A stretch of DNA of 64,000 bases. Origin: RGIG3178 sp964533965. GTDB lineage: Bacteria > Bacillota > Clostridia > Christensenellales > QAND01. Under the pieces are notes generated by a model. It saw nothing but the letters and a program-made list of their open reading frames with translations. It searched no databases and had not been told where the DNA came from. Of the stretch, positions 9,458 through 17,819 are shown in pieces. Made by a program: the position numbers and the translations under genes. The DNA is taken from positions 31,707 through 95,706 of the forward strand of contig CAZHNN010000009.1 in the NCBI GenBank assembly GCA_964533965.1, given 5' to 3'. How positions within the stretch are numbered: position 1 is the first letter of the stretch; every line of letters begins with the position of its first letter.

Positions 9458-9826
9458 TCACTTGTTTAATTGCTTATACTTAATAGGCGGAACAATTAAG
9501 ATCCAAAAGGGGAGTTTAATTGGCGCGGTGTTTTTGCTCTGCATCATGACTGCCCTGCCGAGATTTGTCAGGCCTTCCCGTTGTCTGATGTAATTGCACA
9601 GGGTGCTGTCTAAGTAACTGCAACCATAGTCGCAGTTGATGATCGCCAATCCCTCCCTCTCGGGTTCTCTACCGGGGTTGTCGACGGTAACTTCCAGCAT
9701 CGTTCGCTTGAGTATTTTGGAAACATATCTTATCCGTACATAACCGCTTTTATACTCGTCATATACGATTTCGCCTCTGTTGATGGCTTTTTTGATTTTT
9801 TGTTTTGTTCTGAGCGCCGGGGGCAT
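9458..9826 (-). CDS. Hypothetical basic cytoplasmic protein
   Basis: 122 residues, no signal or membrane segment. The N-terminus is basic (LRTKQKIKKAINRGE); three Cys residues lie in a central segment (NCDYGCSYLDSTLCNY). I do not recognise a family. The ATG at 9826 follows GAAGGAGG; a TTG six bases upstream is an alternative. A good promoter (TTTACA-N17-TATAAT) lies about 100 bases upstream, so it is probably expressed alone. Confidence 0.65.
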   Translation of the reverse strand: MPPALRTKQKIKKAINRGEIVYDEYKSGYVRIRYVSKILKRTMLEVTVDNPGREPEREGLAIINCDYGCSYLDSTLCNYIRQREGLTNLGRAVMMQSKNTAPIKLPFWILIVPPIKYKQLNK

Positions 9827-9921
9827 AGTCAACCGCCTCCTTCAGGCTTTCCATATGACAGATTTCTCACATTTAAAGTGCAGTCCGTAGGTCTGCAGCT
9901 GATCTCACTGCAATTTAGTTT

Positions 9922-9950
9922 ATTATAACACCAGAAGTCGATATTGTAAA
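9922..9950 (-). promoter_or_regulatory. Predicted promoter of the 9458-9826 gene
   Basis: On the minus strand TTTACA (9950-9945), 17-base spacer, TATAAT (9927-9922). The 5' leader of about 90 bases can fold a hairpin near GCAGTCCGTAGGTCTGC. Confidence 0.6.
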
Positions 9951-10065
9951 AGATATCCACAACCTGGCTGGAAGGGGGACGCCGTTTTATTCTTCGTGCT
10001 CTTGATTTCTTTTAATCGAGCAGCGGGTTGGTTTGGAAAAACCCTTTGGAATTTTGAAATTGTTA

Positions 10066-10120
10066 TTGACATATGCCGCTTTCCCTCTATAATAAGAATT
10101 GTTATCGACATATGTCAATT
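10066..10120 (+). promoter_or_regulatory. Promoter with two GACATATG operator sites before the His/Cys-rich protein
   Basis: TTGACA (10066-10071), 16-base spacer, TATAAT (10088-10093). The sequence GTTAT(T/C)GACATATG occurs twice: at 10062-10075 over the -35 element and at 10101-10114 just after the expected transcription start. The second copy is a perfect palindrome GACATATGTC (10107-10116). This geometry fits repression by a dimeric regulator, plausibly the DUF134 protein encoded downstream. Confidence 0.7.
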
Positions 10121-10137
10121 ATAAAGGAGGTGGAAGC

Positions 10138-10344
10138 ATGACACATTGCCACAGGCATGAAAACAACGAAGGCTGCCGCTGCCATAAAGGCGATCACGCC
10201 AACCGGATGCATGGGATGGGACACAAGGAAGGCTGCCAACACGAAGGCGAATGCGAGATGACGGAAAAAGAGCGCCTTTTGAAGAAAAAAGAACATCTAG
10301 AAAATCGCCTCAAAGAGGTTGACCAGGCTCTTAATGCCCTTTAA
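10138..10344 (+). CDS. Small His/Cys-rich metal-binding-type protein
   Basis: 68 residues. The first 40 hold many His and Cys residues (THCHRHENN, GCRCHKGDH, MHGMGHKEGCQHEGEC); the last 28 form a charged helix likely to be a coiled coil (EKERLLKKKEHLENRLKEVDQAL). Such proteins commonly accompany DUF134 regulators and iron-molybdenum cofactor-type binding proteins in anaerobes, so a metal or cluster-binding role is likely. The ATG follows AAAGGAGGTG. The DUF134 gene lies 167 bases downstream, with a G-rich repeat copy between. Confidence 0.8.
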   Translation: MTHCHRHENNEGCRCHKGDHANRMHGMGHKEGCQHEGECEMTEKERLLKKKEHLENRLKEVDQALNAL

Positions 10345-10430
10345 AATCAAGAGTACGAACCCGAACGGGAATCGAGGGGGAAATTTCCCTCTTTATTCTT
10401 TCATCATTGATACACTAAAAGCCTTCAGAA

Positions 10431-10489
10431 GGTCCAGGGGGGACGTAGTCCCCTTTGAATTCCATCATCGGGTGGCGGGTGGGTTTAGA
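10431..10489 (+). repeat. G-rich dispersed repeat, copy 2
   Basis: Hairpin GGGGGACGTAGTCCCC, spacer, core CGGGTGGCGGGTGGGTTTAG. It sits between the His/Cys-rich gene and the DUF134 gene, splitting a probable operon. Confidence 0.85.
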
Positions 10490-10511
10490 ACAGAGTACGA
10501 GGTGATTTCCC

Positions 10512-10895
10512 ATGCCAAGACCGCGGAAATGGCGCAGAGTTGGCGGAATGCCAAAGAACAATCTCTTTGGCCCTCCCGGCATGCATGGCAACATTGAAAA
10601 CGCCGTTCAAATGACGGTGGATGAGTTTGAATCCATCCGCCTGATTGACTACGAAGGCCTGATGCAGGAAGAATGCGCCGAGCGCATGGGAGTCGCCAGA
10701 ACAACCGTACAGGGCATTTACAGTGAAGCCAGAAAGAAGCTTTCCAAATGCCTTGTGGAAGGCCTGCCTCTTCTGATCGAAGGCGGCGAGTTTGAGATCT
10801 GCGGCGAATGCCCTAACTGCGAACACAGGGGCGGGCACTGTCACGGCGGTCACCACCGGGGACACCATCCTAACGAAGAGTACAACGGCGAGTGA
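10512..10895 (+). CDS. DUF134 (UPF0251) DNA-binding protein
   Basis: 127 residues. The N-terminus MPRPRKWRRV and the helix-turn-helix-like section MTVDEFESIRLIDYEGLMQEECAERMGVARTTVQGIYSEARKKLSKCLVEG are diagnostic of DUF134. A C-terminal tail with CGECPNC and many His (GHCHGGHHRGHH) suggests metal or redox sensing. It probably regulates the upstream promoter with its GACATATGTC operator, although that is inference. The gene ends in a strong hairpin terminator. Confidence 0.92.
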   Translation: MPRPRKWRRVGGMPKNNLFGPPGMHGNIENAVQMTVDEFESIRLIDYEGLMQEECAERMGVARTTVQGIYSEARKKLSKCLVEGLPLLIEGGEFEICGECPNCEHRGGHCHGGHHRGHHPNEEYNGE

Positions 10896-10914
10896 AACCA
10901 CTCGCCGTTTGTTT
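10884..10914 (+). terminator. Terminator after the DUF134 gene
   Basis: Stem ACGGCGAGTG / CACTCGCCGT with a short loop followed by TTGTTTAT; it overlaps the end of the coding sequence. Confidence 0.85.
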
Positions 10915-10974
10915 ATCACAGTGCCCCTTCAGACATCCATATCGCATATTACGCTTCCTTCTTGTTTGTAAGCC

Positions 10975-12198
10975 CTACTCCGTCGGCTCAAACCCACCGG
11001 GCACCGTGCAGACCGTCCGCCCATAGACATCCATCATATACGTCTTGCCGTCCTTGGTATAGAAGATATACCCGTTTGCAAAAGCCGTGCATGGATATTT
11101 CAACTCCAACAGCTTTGCACCCCGTTTGTTGAAGAACAGAAAATGGTTTGGCGATACATCCGCCGTGATTACTCCGTCCCGGTACGTCACATGCTCGCAT
11201 TTCGCTTCTACCACCCAGTCACCGTTGCTGTTCAAAGCACCAAAGCCCTTGTCGCCGTAGCCCACCGCAATACCGTCCATAAAGCCGTCGCCGAACTCAT
11301 AATTGCCCAGGTTTTTCATTTCCTTGCCCGTTTTGTCGATCAATACCGTCTGTTTCTGCCCGTCCTCGGACAGTTTCAATGCCAGTGCCCTGCCGTTTTC
11401 AAAGCCCGTGGCCCAAAGGAATTGCTCGGGGATTGCCACCGTCCCATCCTCGTTCAAATATCCCCAGTGATCGCTGTCAAAGCTCGACTGAAAATCGGTT
11501 CCCTTTGTGGTAAAGGGCACAAGCCCGTTGCCCATAAACCCGGTCAATACCAGCTTTACGCCAGAGAGCTGCTTGATCACCGCGCCGGTCTTATTGATGA
11601 TGCACCATGCGCCGCCCTTCTGCGCAAATGCCTTTCCGTTCGTGAACGGCGAGAGGAATTCGTAGTCAAACGGCAATATCTGCTTTCCGTCGGAGCCATA
11701 ACAACCGTACCGCACCACCGGTTCCGCCCCGGAAGTTGCGGTATTCTTGGACGCGATGATAGTGCCGTCGGCACACACCTGCAAATCCGCGTTCATAAAC
11801 GGAAAAACGGTCTTTCCGGTTTTGTCGATGATGCCCTCCTGCTCCTGATTGTCCTTTTCCTGCCGCACGACCGCAAAGCCGTTTTCAAATTCTCCCGCGT
11901 AGGAATAGACCGGATTGATCACCATTTTCCCGCCCGCATTCATATAGCCCGTCTTAAATGTTTTGCTATCCATGATCGGAATAAGCGTGCTCCGGTCGAG
12001 CATTTTCACGCCCTGCATGCGCAAAAACCAGCCCAGCAGAAAAGCGCCTGCCAAAACACCCAGCGCCGCCAGCAGAACGCGAACCTTCTTTTTGACCGGT
12101 CCGTGACCACCCCGTCTCTGCTTCGCAACGCTCCGCACCGCCATCCGTACGGAAGGCCTTTTGACCTTTTTTATTTTGATTCTCCGCTTACGCTTCAT
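10975..12198 (-). CDS. WG-repeat membrane-anchored protein
   Basis: 407 residues. A long basic N-terminus (MKRKRRIKIKKVKRP) precedes one membrane helix (about 42-62), so the bulk faces outside. The rest is a chain of WG repeats of the form (W/Y)GY(L/I)(N/D)xDGxxVIPxxFxxAxxFxNGxAxV, for example GYMNAGGKMVINPVYSYAGEFENGFAVV and WGYLNEDGTVAIPEQFLWATGFENGRAL. WG repeats form beta-propeller-like folds; the ligand is unknown. A paralogue of exactly the same length lies at 26986-28209. Confidence 0.88.
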   Translation of the reverse strand: MKRKRRIKIKKVKRPSVRMAVRSVAKQRRGGHGPVKKKVRVLLAALGVLAGAFLLGWFLRMQGVKMLDRSTLIPIMDSKTFKTGYMNAGGKMVINPVYSYAGEFENGFAVVRQEKDNQEQEGIIDKTGKTVFPFMNADLQVCADGTIIASKNTATSGAEPVVRYGCYGSDGKQILPFDYEFLSPFTNGKAFAQKGGAWCIINKTGAVIKQLSGVKLVLTGFMGNGLVPFTTKGTDFQSSFDSDHWGYLNEDGTVAIPEQFLWATGFENGRALALKLSEDGQKQTVLIDKTGKEMKNLGNYEFGDGFMDGIAVGYGDKGFGALNSNGDWVVEAKCEHVTYRDGVITADVSPNHFLFFNKRGAKLLELKYPCTAFANGYIFYTKDGKTYMMDVYGRTVCTVPGGFEPTE

Positions 12199-12422
12199 CG
12201 AGCATACCCCCAAAGAGTGCAATCAATTAGGCCTCTCATTGCACTGCCTACCAGAGCATACTGGCCGCCCCTGGGAGCATATTCATGATTTTTGCTTCTT
12301 TTCTATATATCTGGTATCTTTGAGGCTGAGAATACACGGGCGGACTTCTATCGTTAGGTTAAATCGGTATATTATGAATATAGCTATGTGTGTGATATCC
12401 AACCGAGAATTGAGGTGATGCC

Positions 12423-13208
12423 ATGAAAGCCAAATGGCGCATCGCAGCATCCGTGTTGGCTGCGGTGATGACCCTGTCGCTTGCCGCCTGTGGCGCGCAG
12501 CGCACGGAAGGCGGATCCACCGTTTCTACGCCTTCTGCCACAATCTTTTCGCGTACGCCGCTGCCTTCGGCAAATCCGTCCACTGCTAAGCCGGATCCCG
12601 AGCCTGCCTACAAGGGCGCAAAATTGTACACCGCGCCTGTAGAGGGTAAGCTCTGCATCAGCATCGCCCCCACTATTTTCAGGCTATATCCCCGCCATTA
12701 CTATGTTCCAAACGATGCGGAACAGAAAACGCTTCAAAAACTATACCTCGCTTACAATGGGAAATCGGATCCCGGTCGACCCATAGCCATCAACGATCTG
12801 TACCCTGCCACGGATTCCGAGCTGTTCCAATATGCCTATAAGCTGGTGCGCGACAACTGCGGCATCATGCTGCTTGATCCGAAGGAAATCCACGACATCG
12901 TCAAAGCGCAGATGAACTACACCATCGGCGGTGAAAAAGGCGTGCAAGTGATCGACGATTTGCAGCTGCTGCGGCTCATAGAAGGCTGCTTGTCCAATGC
13001 CGCGGAATCTGGTGCGACGAGCTGCCCATACCACGAGGCGTTGCTCACCTTAACGCGTAAAGACGGCGTCACGATCACTTTGCGGCTGGCTTCGGACGGC
13101 TGCAATATGTATTTCCACGACGGCCAGTATTTCGAATACAAAGGATGCGGCGAAGATATCCTGAGCCTGTTCGATCAGGCAAACTGGCCGGCGCTCATGG
13201 AGGAATAA
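12423..13208 (+). CDS. Lipoprotein of unknown function
   Basis: 261 residues. A signal peptide with lipobox LAAC (Cys at about 21) is followed by a Ser/Thr/Pro-rich linker (to about 60) and a soluble domain (about 65-260) that I do not recognise. GAGGTGAT lies before the ATG. It is a single plus-strand gene in front of the convergent PadR/HAAS pair. It is expected to be anchored on the outer face of the membrane. Confidence 0.8.
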   Translation: MKAKWRIAASVLAAVMTLSLAACGAQRTEGGSTVSTPSATIFSRTPLPSANPSTAKPDPEPAYKGAKLYTAPVEGKLCISIAPTIFRLYPRHYYVPNDAEQKTLQKLYLAYNGKSDPGRPIAINDLYPATDSELFQYAYKLVRDNCGIMLLDPKEIHDIVKAQMNYTIGGEKGVQVIDDLQLLRLIEGCLSNAAESGATSCPYHEALLTLTRKDGVTITLRLASDGCNMYFHDGQYFEYKGCGEDILSLFDQANWPALMEE

Positions 13209-13240
13209 AAGCGTTTGAACTACAAATACGGTCTGCTCCG

Positions 13241-13300
13241 AATGTAGGGGTTCTAGGGGGCGCAGCCCCCTTTCCTGCATGGGTGGTGGGCGGGTTTAGA
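13241..13300 (+). repeat. G-rich dispersed repeat, copy 3
   Basis: GGGGTTCTAGGGGGCGCAGC..., hairpin GGGGGCGCAGCCCCC, core GGGTGGTGGGCGGGTTTAGA. It lies between convergent genes. Confidence 0.85.
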
Positions 13301-13310
13301 TCAATACAAA

Positions 13311-13336
13311 AAAGGCTGCCGAAGCAGCCTTTTCGT
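13311..13336. terminator. Bidirectional terminator
   Basis: Stem AAAGGCTGC / GCAGCCTTT with a CGAA loop and T-rich tract on the plus strand and TTTTTTG on the minus strand; it separates the lipoprotein gene from the convergent HAAS-type gene. Confidence 0.8.
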
Positions 13337-13356
13337 TTTGCCTCTCTTATGCCATG

Positions 13357-14340
13357 TTATCTTGCGTTGCGGTACGCCTGGTAGAACGCTTTAATTGTAT
13401 CCGAGATCGCCCCTAAGGCAACCAGCACCGTGATCACAAGAACCCCCGTTGAGAACCCCTGCGCAACGGCTTGCGTGGAAACCTTCATTACTCCCGCCAG
13501 CTTGGCAAAGATGGCCTCGTTGAACACATGGGAGTAATTCAGAAAATACGCGACATAGACAGCGTTTGCAATGTTGTATACCATGCTTACCACCGCAAGC
13601 GGGTAATTCCAACTGCCATAGATGACCTTGCCGATGCAGAGCAGCAGCGAGAACACCGCCAGCCCGATGATAATCGGCACCATCGAAATGAGTATATCGG
13701 CATGGAACAGCGGCACCGGCGCATGACCCGTCTGATACCAGGCAATCTGATCCGCGTAGCGCAGGATCACCACGACCCATGCCACGTTGAGCACCACGGT
13801 GAACACCATTGTGACGATCGAGGAGCGGCGGGAGATCCGCTCCGGCTTTGGCATCTGCGGCAGATCCTTTACATTCCAGCTCTTTTGCTTACCCTTCCCG
13901 TAATGCTCAAACAGCGCAAATCCCAACGTGACCCAGGCAAACGTCGAAACGGCTGCTTCGAACAGACTTGCAAAGATGGTGCTGATCGTTTTGGTTACGA
14001 ATCCCACAGCGGTTGGGTTTTGCGAATATTCCACCGCTATGCCGATGACGCTTGCCACCAGCGTTACCGAAAACAGCACAGTGCCCACGATCTTGAGCAC
14101 CATGATATACGAATCGAACATCGCGGGCGAGATCAGGTAACGCTTGGTCGACCTGTACTGATCCGCCATCTTATATGGCGGCCCTAGCGATTCCAATACG
14201 CGGACAACATCCTCGTCGGCGGGATTTTTCGGCAACATCGCCTCGATGTTGGACAGCAACTCCGCCCTTACCTCCTCGCGCTCGCGCTCCGGCAAGCGCC
14301 GTATCACATCATATACATATCTTTCAACCAGCGGATTCAC
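13357..14340 (-). CDS. HAAS-type membrane protein
   Basis: 327 residues. The N-terminal 60 residues (MNPLVERYVYDVIRRLPEREREEVRAELLSNIEAM) are the HAAS helical domain found in Gram-positive membrane proteins that pair with PadR regulators. Six or so membrane helices follow. The stop of the upstream PadR gene touches this start (TAGTGAATCC junction, shared coordinate 14340), so the two are translationally coupled. The role is probably membrane sensing or control of the PadR partner. Confidence 0.82.
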   Translation of the reverse strand: MNPLVERYVYDVIRRLPEREREEVRAELLSNIEAMLPKNPADEDVVRVLESLGPPYKMADQYRSTKRYLISPAMFDSYIMVLKIVGTVLFSVTLVASVIGIAVEYSQNPTAVGFVTKTISTIFASLFEAAVSTFAWVTLGFALFEHYGKGKQKSWNVKDLPQMPKPERISRRSSIVTMVFTVVLNVAWVVVILRYADQIAWYQTGHAPVPLFHADILISMVPIIIGLAVFSLLLCIGKVIYGSWNYPLAVVSMVYNIANAVYVAYFLNYSHVFNEAIFAKLAGVMKVSTQAVAQGFSTGVLVITVLVALGAISDTIKAFYQAYRNAR

Positions 14341-14687
14341 TATTTCTCCTCCTTTTCAAACAAAGCCAGCATTTCATCGTTCAATTGCTTCCAGGCCTTT
14401 TTTAGCTCTTCGTAGACCCGTTGGCCCAAATCGCTTAGCGTATAATACTTTCGCGGGCGGCTCTCCGTTGTATCCCAGTCGCTTTTCAAAAGCCCCTGCT
14501 GTTCCAGCCTTCGCAGCATCGGGTACAGCGTGTTCGCCTCGATGCTCACCCTTTTCGCTTCCAGGCTCTGCAGCAGCGAGTAGCCGTACTGCGGCGTTTT
14601 CAACTGGCTCAACACGGCGATGGAAAGCGTGCCGCGCCGGATTTCCGTCATCATATTGGCGATCAGATCGTTGTCGGGCAAATTCAT
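14340..14687 (-). CDS. PadR-family transcriptional regulator
   Basis: 115 residues. The winged-helix pattern IRRGTLSIAVLSQLKTPQYGYSLLQSLE...SIEANTLYPMLRRLEQQGLLKSDW...RPRKYYTLSDLGQRVYEEL is typical PadR. An ATG at 14702 overlaps the predicted -10 box, so it cannot be in the transcript. I chose the next ATG; a TTG at 14681, six bases after GAGGTG, is equally plausible. Autoregulation is likely from the inverted repeat in the promoter. Confidence 0.9.
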   Translation of the reverse strand: MNLPDNDLIANMMTEIRRGTLSIAVLSQLKTPQYGYSLLQSLEAKRVSIEANTLYPMLRRLEQQGLLKSDWDTTESRPRKYYTLSDLGQRVYEELKKAWKQLNDEMLALFEKEEK

Positions 14688-14700
14688 CACCTCTGTAGGC

Positions 14701-14730
14701 ATTATATTGTGTGTCGCACAATATAGTCAA
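14701..14730 (-). promoter_or_regulatory. PadR gene promoter with inverted-repeat operator
   Basis: On the minus strand TTGACT (14730-14725), 18-base spacer, TATAAT (14706-14701). The spacer holds a 9-base inverted repeat, TATATTGTG (14703-14711) and CACAATATA (14717-14725), separated by five bases. Binding there would block RNA polymerase. Confidence 0.75.
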
Positions 14731-14852
14731 TAAAAAATTATATTATTTAAAAATTATTTTTGATTTAGAAGGTTGGATATGCCATAGGGTATCTATACCC
14801 GCCCTCCAACCAGTATAAAAAGGGCTGTACCCTGGATGGTTTTATGCTTCTT

Positions 14853-14916
14853 GCGGGGGTTTAAGGGGGACTGTGTCCCCCTTAAATTCATTAATCGGGC
14901 GGTGGGCGGGTATAGA
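14853..14916 (+). repeat. G-rich dispersed repeat, copy 4
   Basis: GCGGGGGTTTAAGGGGGACT, hairpin GGGGGACTGTGTCCCCC, core CGGGCGGTGGGCGGGTATAG. Confidence 0.87.
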
Positions 14917-14919
14917 ATT

Positions 14920-14965
14920 GGTGCAAAAGAACGCTCCGCCTTGCTTCACACAATAGGCGGAGCGT
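14920..14965 (-). terminator. Terminator after serpin 1
   Basis: On the minus strand an 11-base stem ACGCTCCGCCT / AGGCGGAGCGT, 13-base loop, then TCTTTTGC. Confidence 0.75.
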
Positions 14966-15028
14966 CGTATAGAACGGGCGGATGGGTTCAATTGGCCCTT
15001 CCGACCCGCATCCAGTTTATCGGAATCC

Positions 15029-16273
15029 CTATTTCACCGGCGTTTCCAACAATCCCAAAAACAGCGGCGTCCCCGAAGCGGTATCGATGATGCCAAACAC
15101 GAACGGACGGTCAAAGCGGATTTCAGTTTGGCTTGCAGACTCATCCATTGCCACCGACGTGACCGCCCCGGCCTCGGTGCCCTTTTCGTCGACGCGGCAG
15201 TACGTCTTGTGCATCACTTCGCTAATATACAACCCGCCTGCACCGTTAGCATTTATTCGAGAAAGGTTCGCCGAACCGGAAAACGCCACACCCATGCCAA
15301 GCGCGGTCAATTCATCCTTCAAGCTGTTTGCGTATTCGATCTCAAACTTTGGCATCACAAGATTGACACGCCCGCTCTTCATCGAACGGATCAGGCTTGT
15401 GATGGCGGCACCGTCAAGCTTGCTGACATACGCGCGCACATCCTGCCCCTCGGGCGGCAGCACTGCAAAGAAGGAGTAGCGGCCGTCGTCGTAGGGCAGC
15501 ATCACGCCCTTCACACCATTCGCATCGACATATTGCACCACGTAGTCGCTTTGCATAAAATCCGCTTTAACCGTGCCTGACGGCGCTTTGAAGTCACTTG
15601 TTTTGGTCAGACCGGCGTCAAACGGCACTTTCCAGTCCGCCTTGAAGTACACCGCGTTGATCAGGTACATGATGGTACTCGCGTCGATCCTATCAACAAT
15701 TTTGTCGATCTTGTCCTGCGTCTGCTTTTTGACCCAGTTGTTGATCGTCTTCGCGGCTTCGGGGGAATCAAAATCCAGCGCCTGTGCCGCTGCGTCGAAA
15801 TAGTCGGCGTTGGTTTTCAAAAACGCCTGGGAAACGGGATAGCCTTTTCGAAACCAGATCGAGTTGGCGACAGATACCGTGGTCTTGCCGGTCTTGGTCC
15901 GAAGTATGCTGATCCAGTTGCGGCAGGCTTTGTTGAGCTGTTCCTGCGTGATATTCTGGGCCGACAGGGCCTTTTGCATGGCTTTGAGCGTATCTGTGTC
16001 CGCGCCGTTCATCGTCATCGCCAAAGCCAAATAGATCGAAGCCGGGGAGATAAGCACGTTGCCCTTGCCTTCCAGAGTCTTTTTGAACATGTTCCAGGAG
16101 AAATCCATCATCGGCGCCGCAAACGACTCGTCGAGCTTTGCGGGCGGATCGGGCCATTTATCCGCCGTTACCCCGCTCATCATGTCTGAGACCGATGCGG
16201 AAGTACAGCCTGCAACCAGTCCCAACGCGAGCATCACCGCTACCGCGCAGGCAATGCCTTTCGTTTTTTTCAT
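15029..16273 (-). CDS. Serpin-family lipoprotein 1
   Basis: 414 residues. A signal peptide with lipobox VAGC (Cys about 23) leads to a full serpin domain: NVLISPASIYLALAMTMNGADTDTL, VANSIWFRKGY, INNWVKKQTQDKI, YLINAVYFKADWKVPF, and the C-terminal FDRPFVFGIIDTASGTPLFLG. The reactive-loop hinge EKGTEAGAVTSVAM is of the inhibitory type (small residues at P12-P9). Counting from the hinge places P1 near the Ser of DESAS, suggesting inhibition of a serine protease with small-residue preference. It is 58% or so alike by eye to the second serpin upstream and probably arose by duplication. Confidence 0.95.
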   Translation of the reverse strand: MKKTKGIACAVAVMLALGLVAGCTSASVSDMMSGVTADKWPDPPAKLDESFAAPMMDFSWNMFKKTLEGKGNVLISPASIYLALAMTMNGADTDTLKAMQKALSAQNITQEQLNKACRNWISILRTKTGKTTVSVANSIWFRKGYPVSQAFLKTNADYFDAAAQALDFDSPEAAKTINNWVKKQTQDKIDKIVDRIDASTIMYLINAVYFKADWKVPFDAGLTKTSDFKAPSGTVKADFMQSDYVVQYVDANGVKGVMLPYDDGRYSFFAVLPPEGQDVRAYVSKLDGAAITSLIRSMKSGRVNLVMPKFEIEYANSLKDELTALGMGVAFSGSANLSRINANGAGGLYISEVMHKTYCRVDEKGTEAGAVTSVAMDESASQTEIRFDRPFVFGIIDTASGTPLFLGLLETPVK

Positions 16274-16368
16274 GGATAGAGCCTCCTATGACAGAGTCTT
16301 TTTATATTGAACACCGAACAAAGGCTGAAATTTGTCGGCTGCTCTGCGGCAAAGGCATTGATACCGCC

Positions 16369-17619
16369 TTACTTCGCGGGCGTTTCCAGCAACCCCAAGA
16401 ACAGCGGCGTGCCCGAAGCGTTGTCGATGATGCCGAACACAAACGGCCGGTCAAAGCGGATTGGAATTTCGTTGACAGGCATCGAGGTAAGCCCCATTTC
16501 CACCGACGTGACCGCGGCGGCCTCGGTTCCCTTTTCGTCGACTCTGCAGAACGTCTTGTGGATCACATCGTTAATTTTCAGCTCGCTTACGCCCTTGGCA
16601 TTGATGCGGGAAAAGTTCGCCGAATCGGTAAATGCCACGCCCATGCCAAGTGCCGTGAGCTCATCCTTGAGGCTGTTCTTGTAATTGATCTCAAACTTGG
16701 GCAGCGTCAGCTTCACATAGCCGCTCTGCTTTGATTTGATTAAATTGACAATGTCCGCACCGGATAGACCGCTGACATACTCGCGCACATCCTTCCCTTC
16801 GGGCGGCAACACCGCAAAGAAGGAGAATCTCTGGTTGTCATAGGGCAAAAGCACGCCCTTGACGCCGTTATTGTCTATGTACTGCATCGTTCCCGAGCGG
16901 TACATGAAGTCCGCCTTCACCGTTCCCGAAGCCGCTTTGAAATCGCCCTTTTCGGTAAAGTGCGGATCAAACGGCGTCGTCCAGTCCGATTTGAAATACA
17001 CGGCGTTGATCAGGAACATCATCGTCGTAGGATCGATCTTATCCACGATGCCGCTGATCTTGTCCTGCGTCTGTTTCTTGACCCAATCGTTGATGGTCTT
17101 AACGGCTTCGGGCGAATTGAAGTACAGCGCCTGCGCCGCCGCATCGAAATAATCCGCGTTGGTCTGCAAAAACGCCTTGTTGACGGAATAGTCTTTTCTA
17201 AACCAAATGGAATTGGCAACGGATACCGTGGTCTTTTCTGTCTTGGTCCTTAACAGGCTGATCCAGTCGCGGCACGCCGCGTTGAGCTCCTGCTGCGTGA
17301 TGTTCTGGGCTGAAAGCGCCTTTTTCATCGCGGCAAGCGTATCCGCATCCGCACCGTTCATCGTCATTGCAAGTGCCAAATAGACCGAAGCGGGGGAGAT
17401 GAGCACGTTGCCCTTGTCCTTGAGCGCTTGTTTATATAGATTCCAGGAAAAATCCATCATCGGCGCCTGAAACGACGCGGGAAGCGTGGCAGGCGGAGCG
17501 GGCCATTTTTCGGCGCTTATCCCGCTCATCAGGTTTTGCACCGACCCTGCGCATCCCATAAGGAGCAGCGCTGCGGCGAGCAGAACCGAGGATATGGCGG
17601 CAAAGAGCTTCACTTTCAT
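16369..17619 (-). CDS. Serpin-family lipoprotein 2
   Basis: 416 residues. The start at 17619 follows GCAGGAGG; the frame is open further upstream but that part translates a repeat element. Signal peptide with lipobox LMGC, then a complete serpin domain with the same landmarks as its neighbour (NVLISPASVYLALAMTMNGAD, VANSIWFRKDY, FDRPFVFGIIDNASGTPLFLG). The hinge EKGTEAAAVTSVEM is inhibitory type; the loop after it (GLTSMPVNEIP) differs from serpin 1, so the two probably target different proteases. No terminator is seen between the two genes. Confidence 0.95.
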   Translation of the reverse strand: MKVKLFAAISSVLLAAALLLMGCAGSVQNLMSGISAEKWPAPPATLPASFQAPMMDFSWNLYKQALKDKGNVLISPASVYLALAMTMNGADADTLAAMKKALSAQNITQQELNAACRDWISLLRTKTEKTTVSVANSIWFRKDYSVNKAFLQTNADYFDAAAQALYFNSPEAVKTINDWVKKQTQDKISGIVDKIDPTTMMFLINAVYFKSDWTTPFDPHFTEKGDFKAASGTVKADFMYRSGTMQYIDNNGVKGVLLPYDNQRFSFFAVLPPEGKDVREYVSGLSGADIVNLIKSKQSGYVKLTLPKFEINYKNSLKDELTALGMGVAFTDSANFSRINAKGVSELKINDVIHKTFCRVDEKGTEAAAVTSVEMGLTSMPVNEIPIRFDRPFVFGIIDNASGTPLFLGLLETPAK

Positions 17620-17773
17620 GTAAAAACCTCCTGCAAAGTGTTTCCATATAGAACACCGTGTAAAAGGGCAAATGGTTGCCTGTGAAATAAAAAGAACCCC
17701 AATTATTCTATAGAGGGGCAAAGGGAAGATACACGTTACATCGCTTGAGCCAGGGGCACAGCACCAATGATCG

Positions 17774-17819
17774 CAGGGGATGAAGCCCCCTATCCTTATT
17801 CGGGCGGCGGGTGGGTTTA
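17774..17819 (+). repeat. G-rich dispersed repeat, copy 5
   Basis: CAGGGGATGAAGCCCCCTAT, core CGGGCGGCGGGTGGGTTTA. The last three bases form the stop codon of the minus-strand paralogue A. Confidence 0.8.

Larger units (their letters stand above)
14703..15028. other. Intergenic region between PadR gene and serpin 1
   Basis: It contains the PadR promoter/operator, an inverted partial repeat core at about 14790-14812 (TCTATACCCGCCCTCC), a full plus-oriented repeat copy (14853-14916) and the serpin terminator. No coding sequence is seen. Confidence 0.6.

Noticed and set aside
11143..12288. 381-codon open frame on the plus strand
   Set aside because: It is antisense to the WG-repeat gene, has no ribosome site and its translation (many His, Arg, Leu) has no domain-like pattern.
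13471..14187. 238-codon open frame on the plus strand
   Set aside because: Antisense to the HAAS-type membrane protein; the product is rich in His and Arg, typical of a shadow frame.
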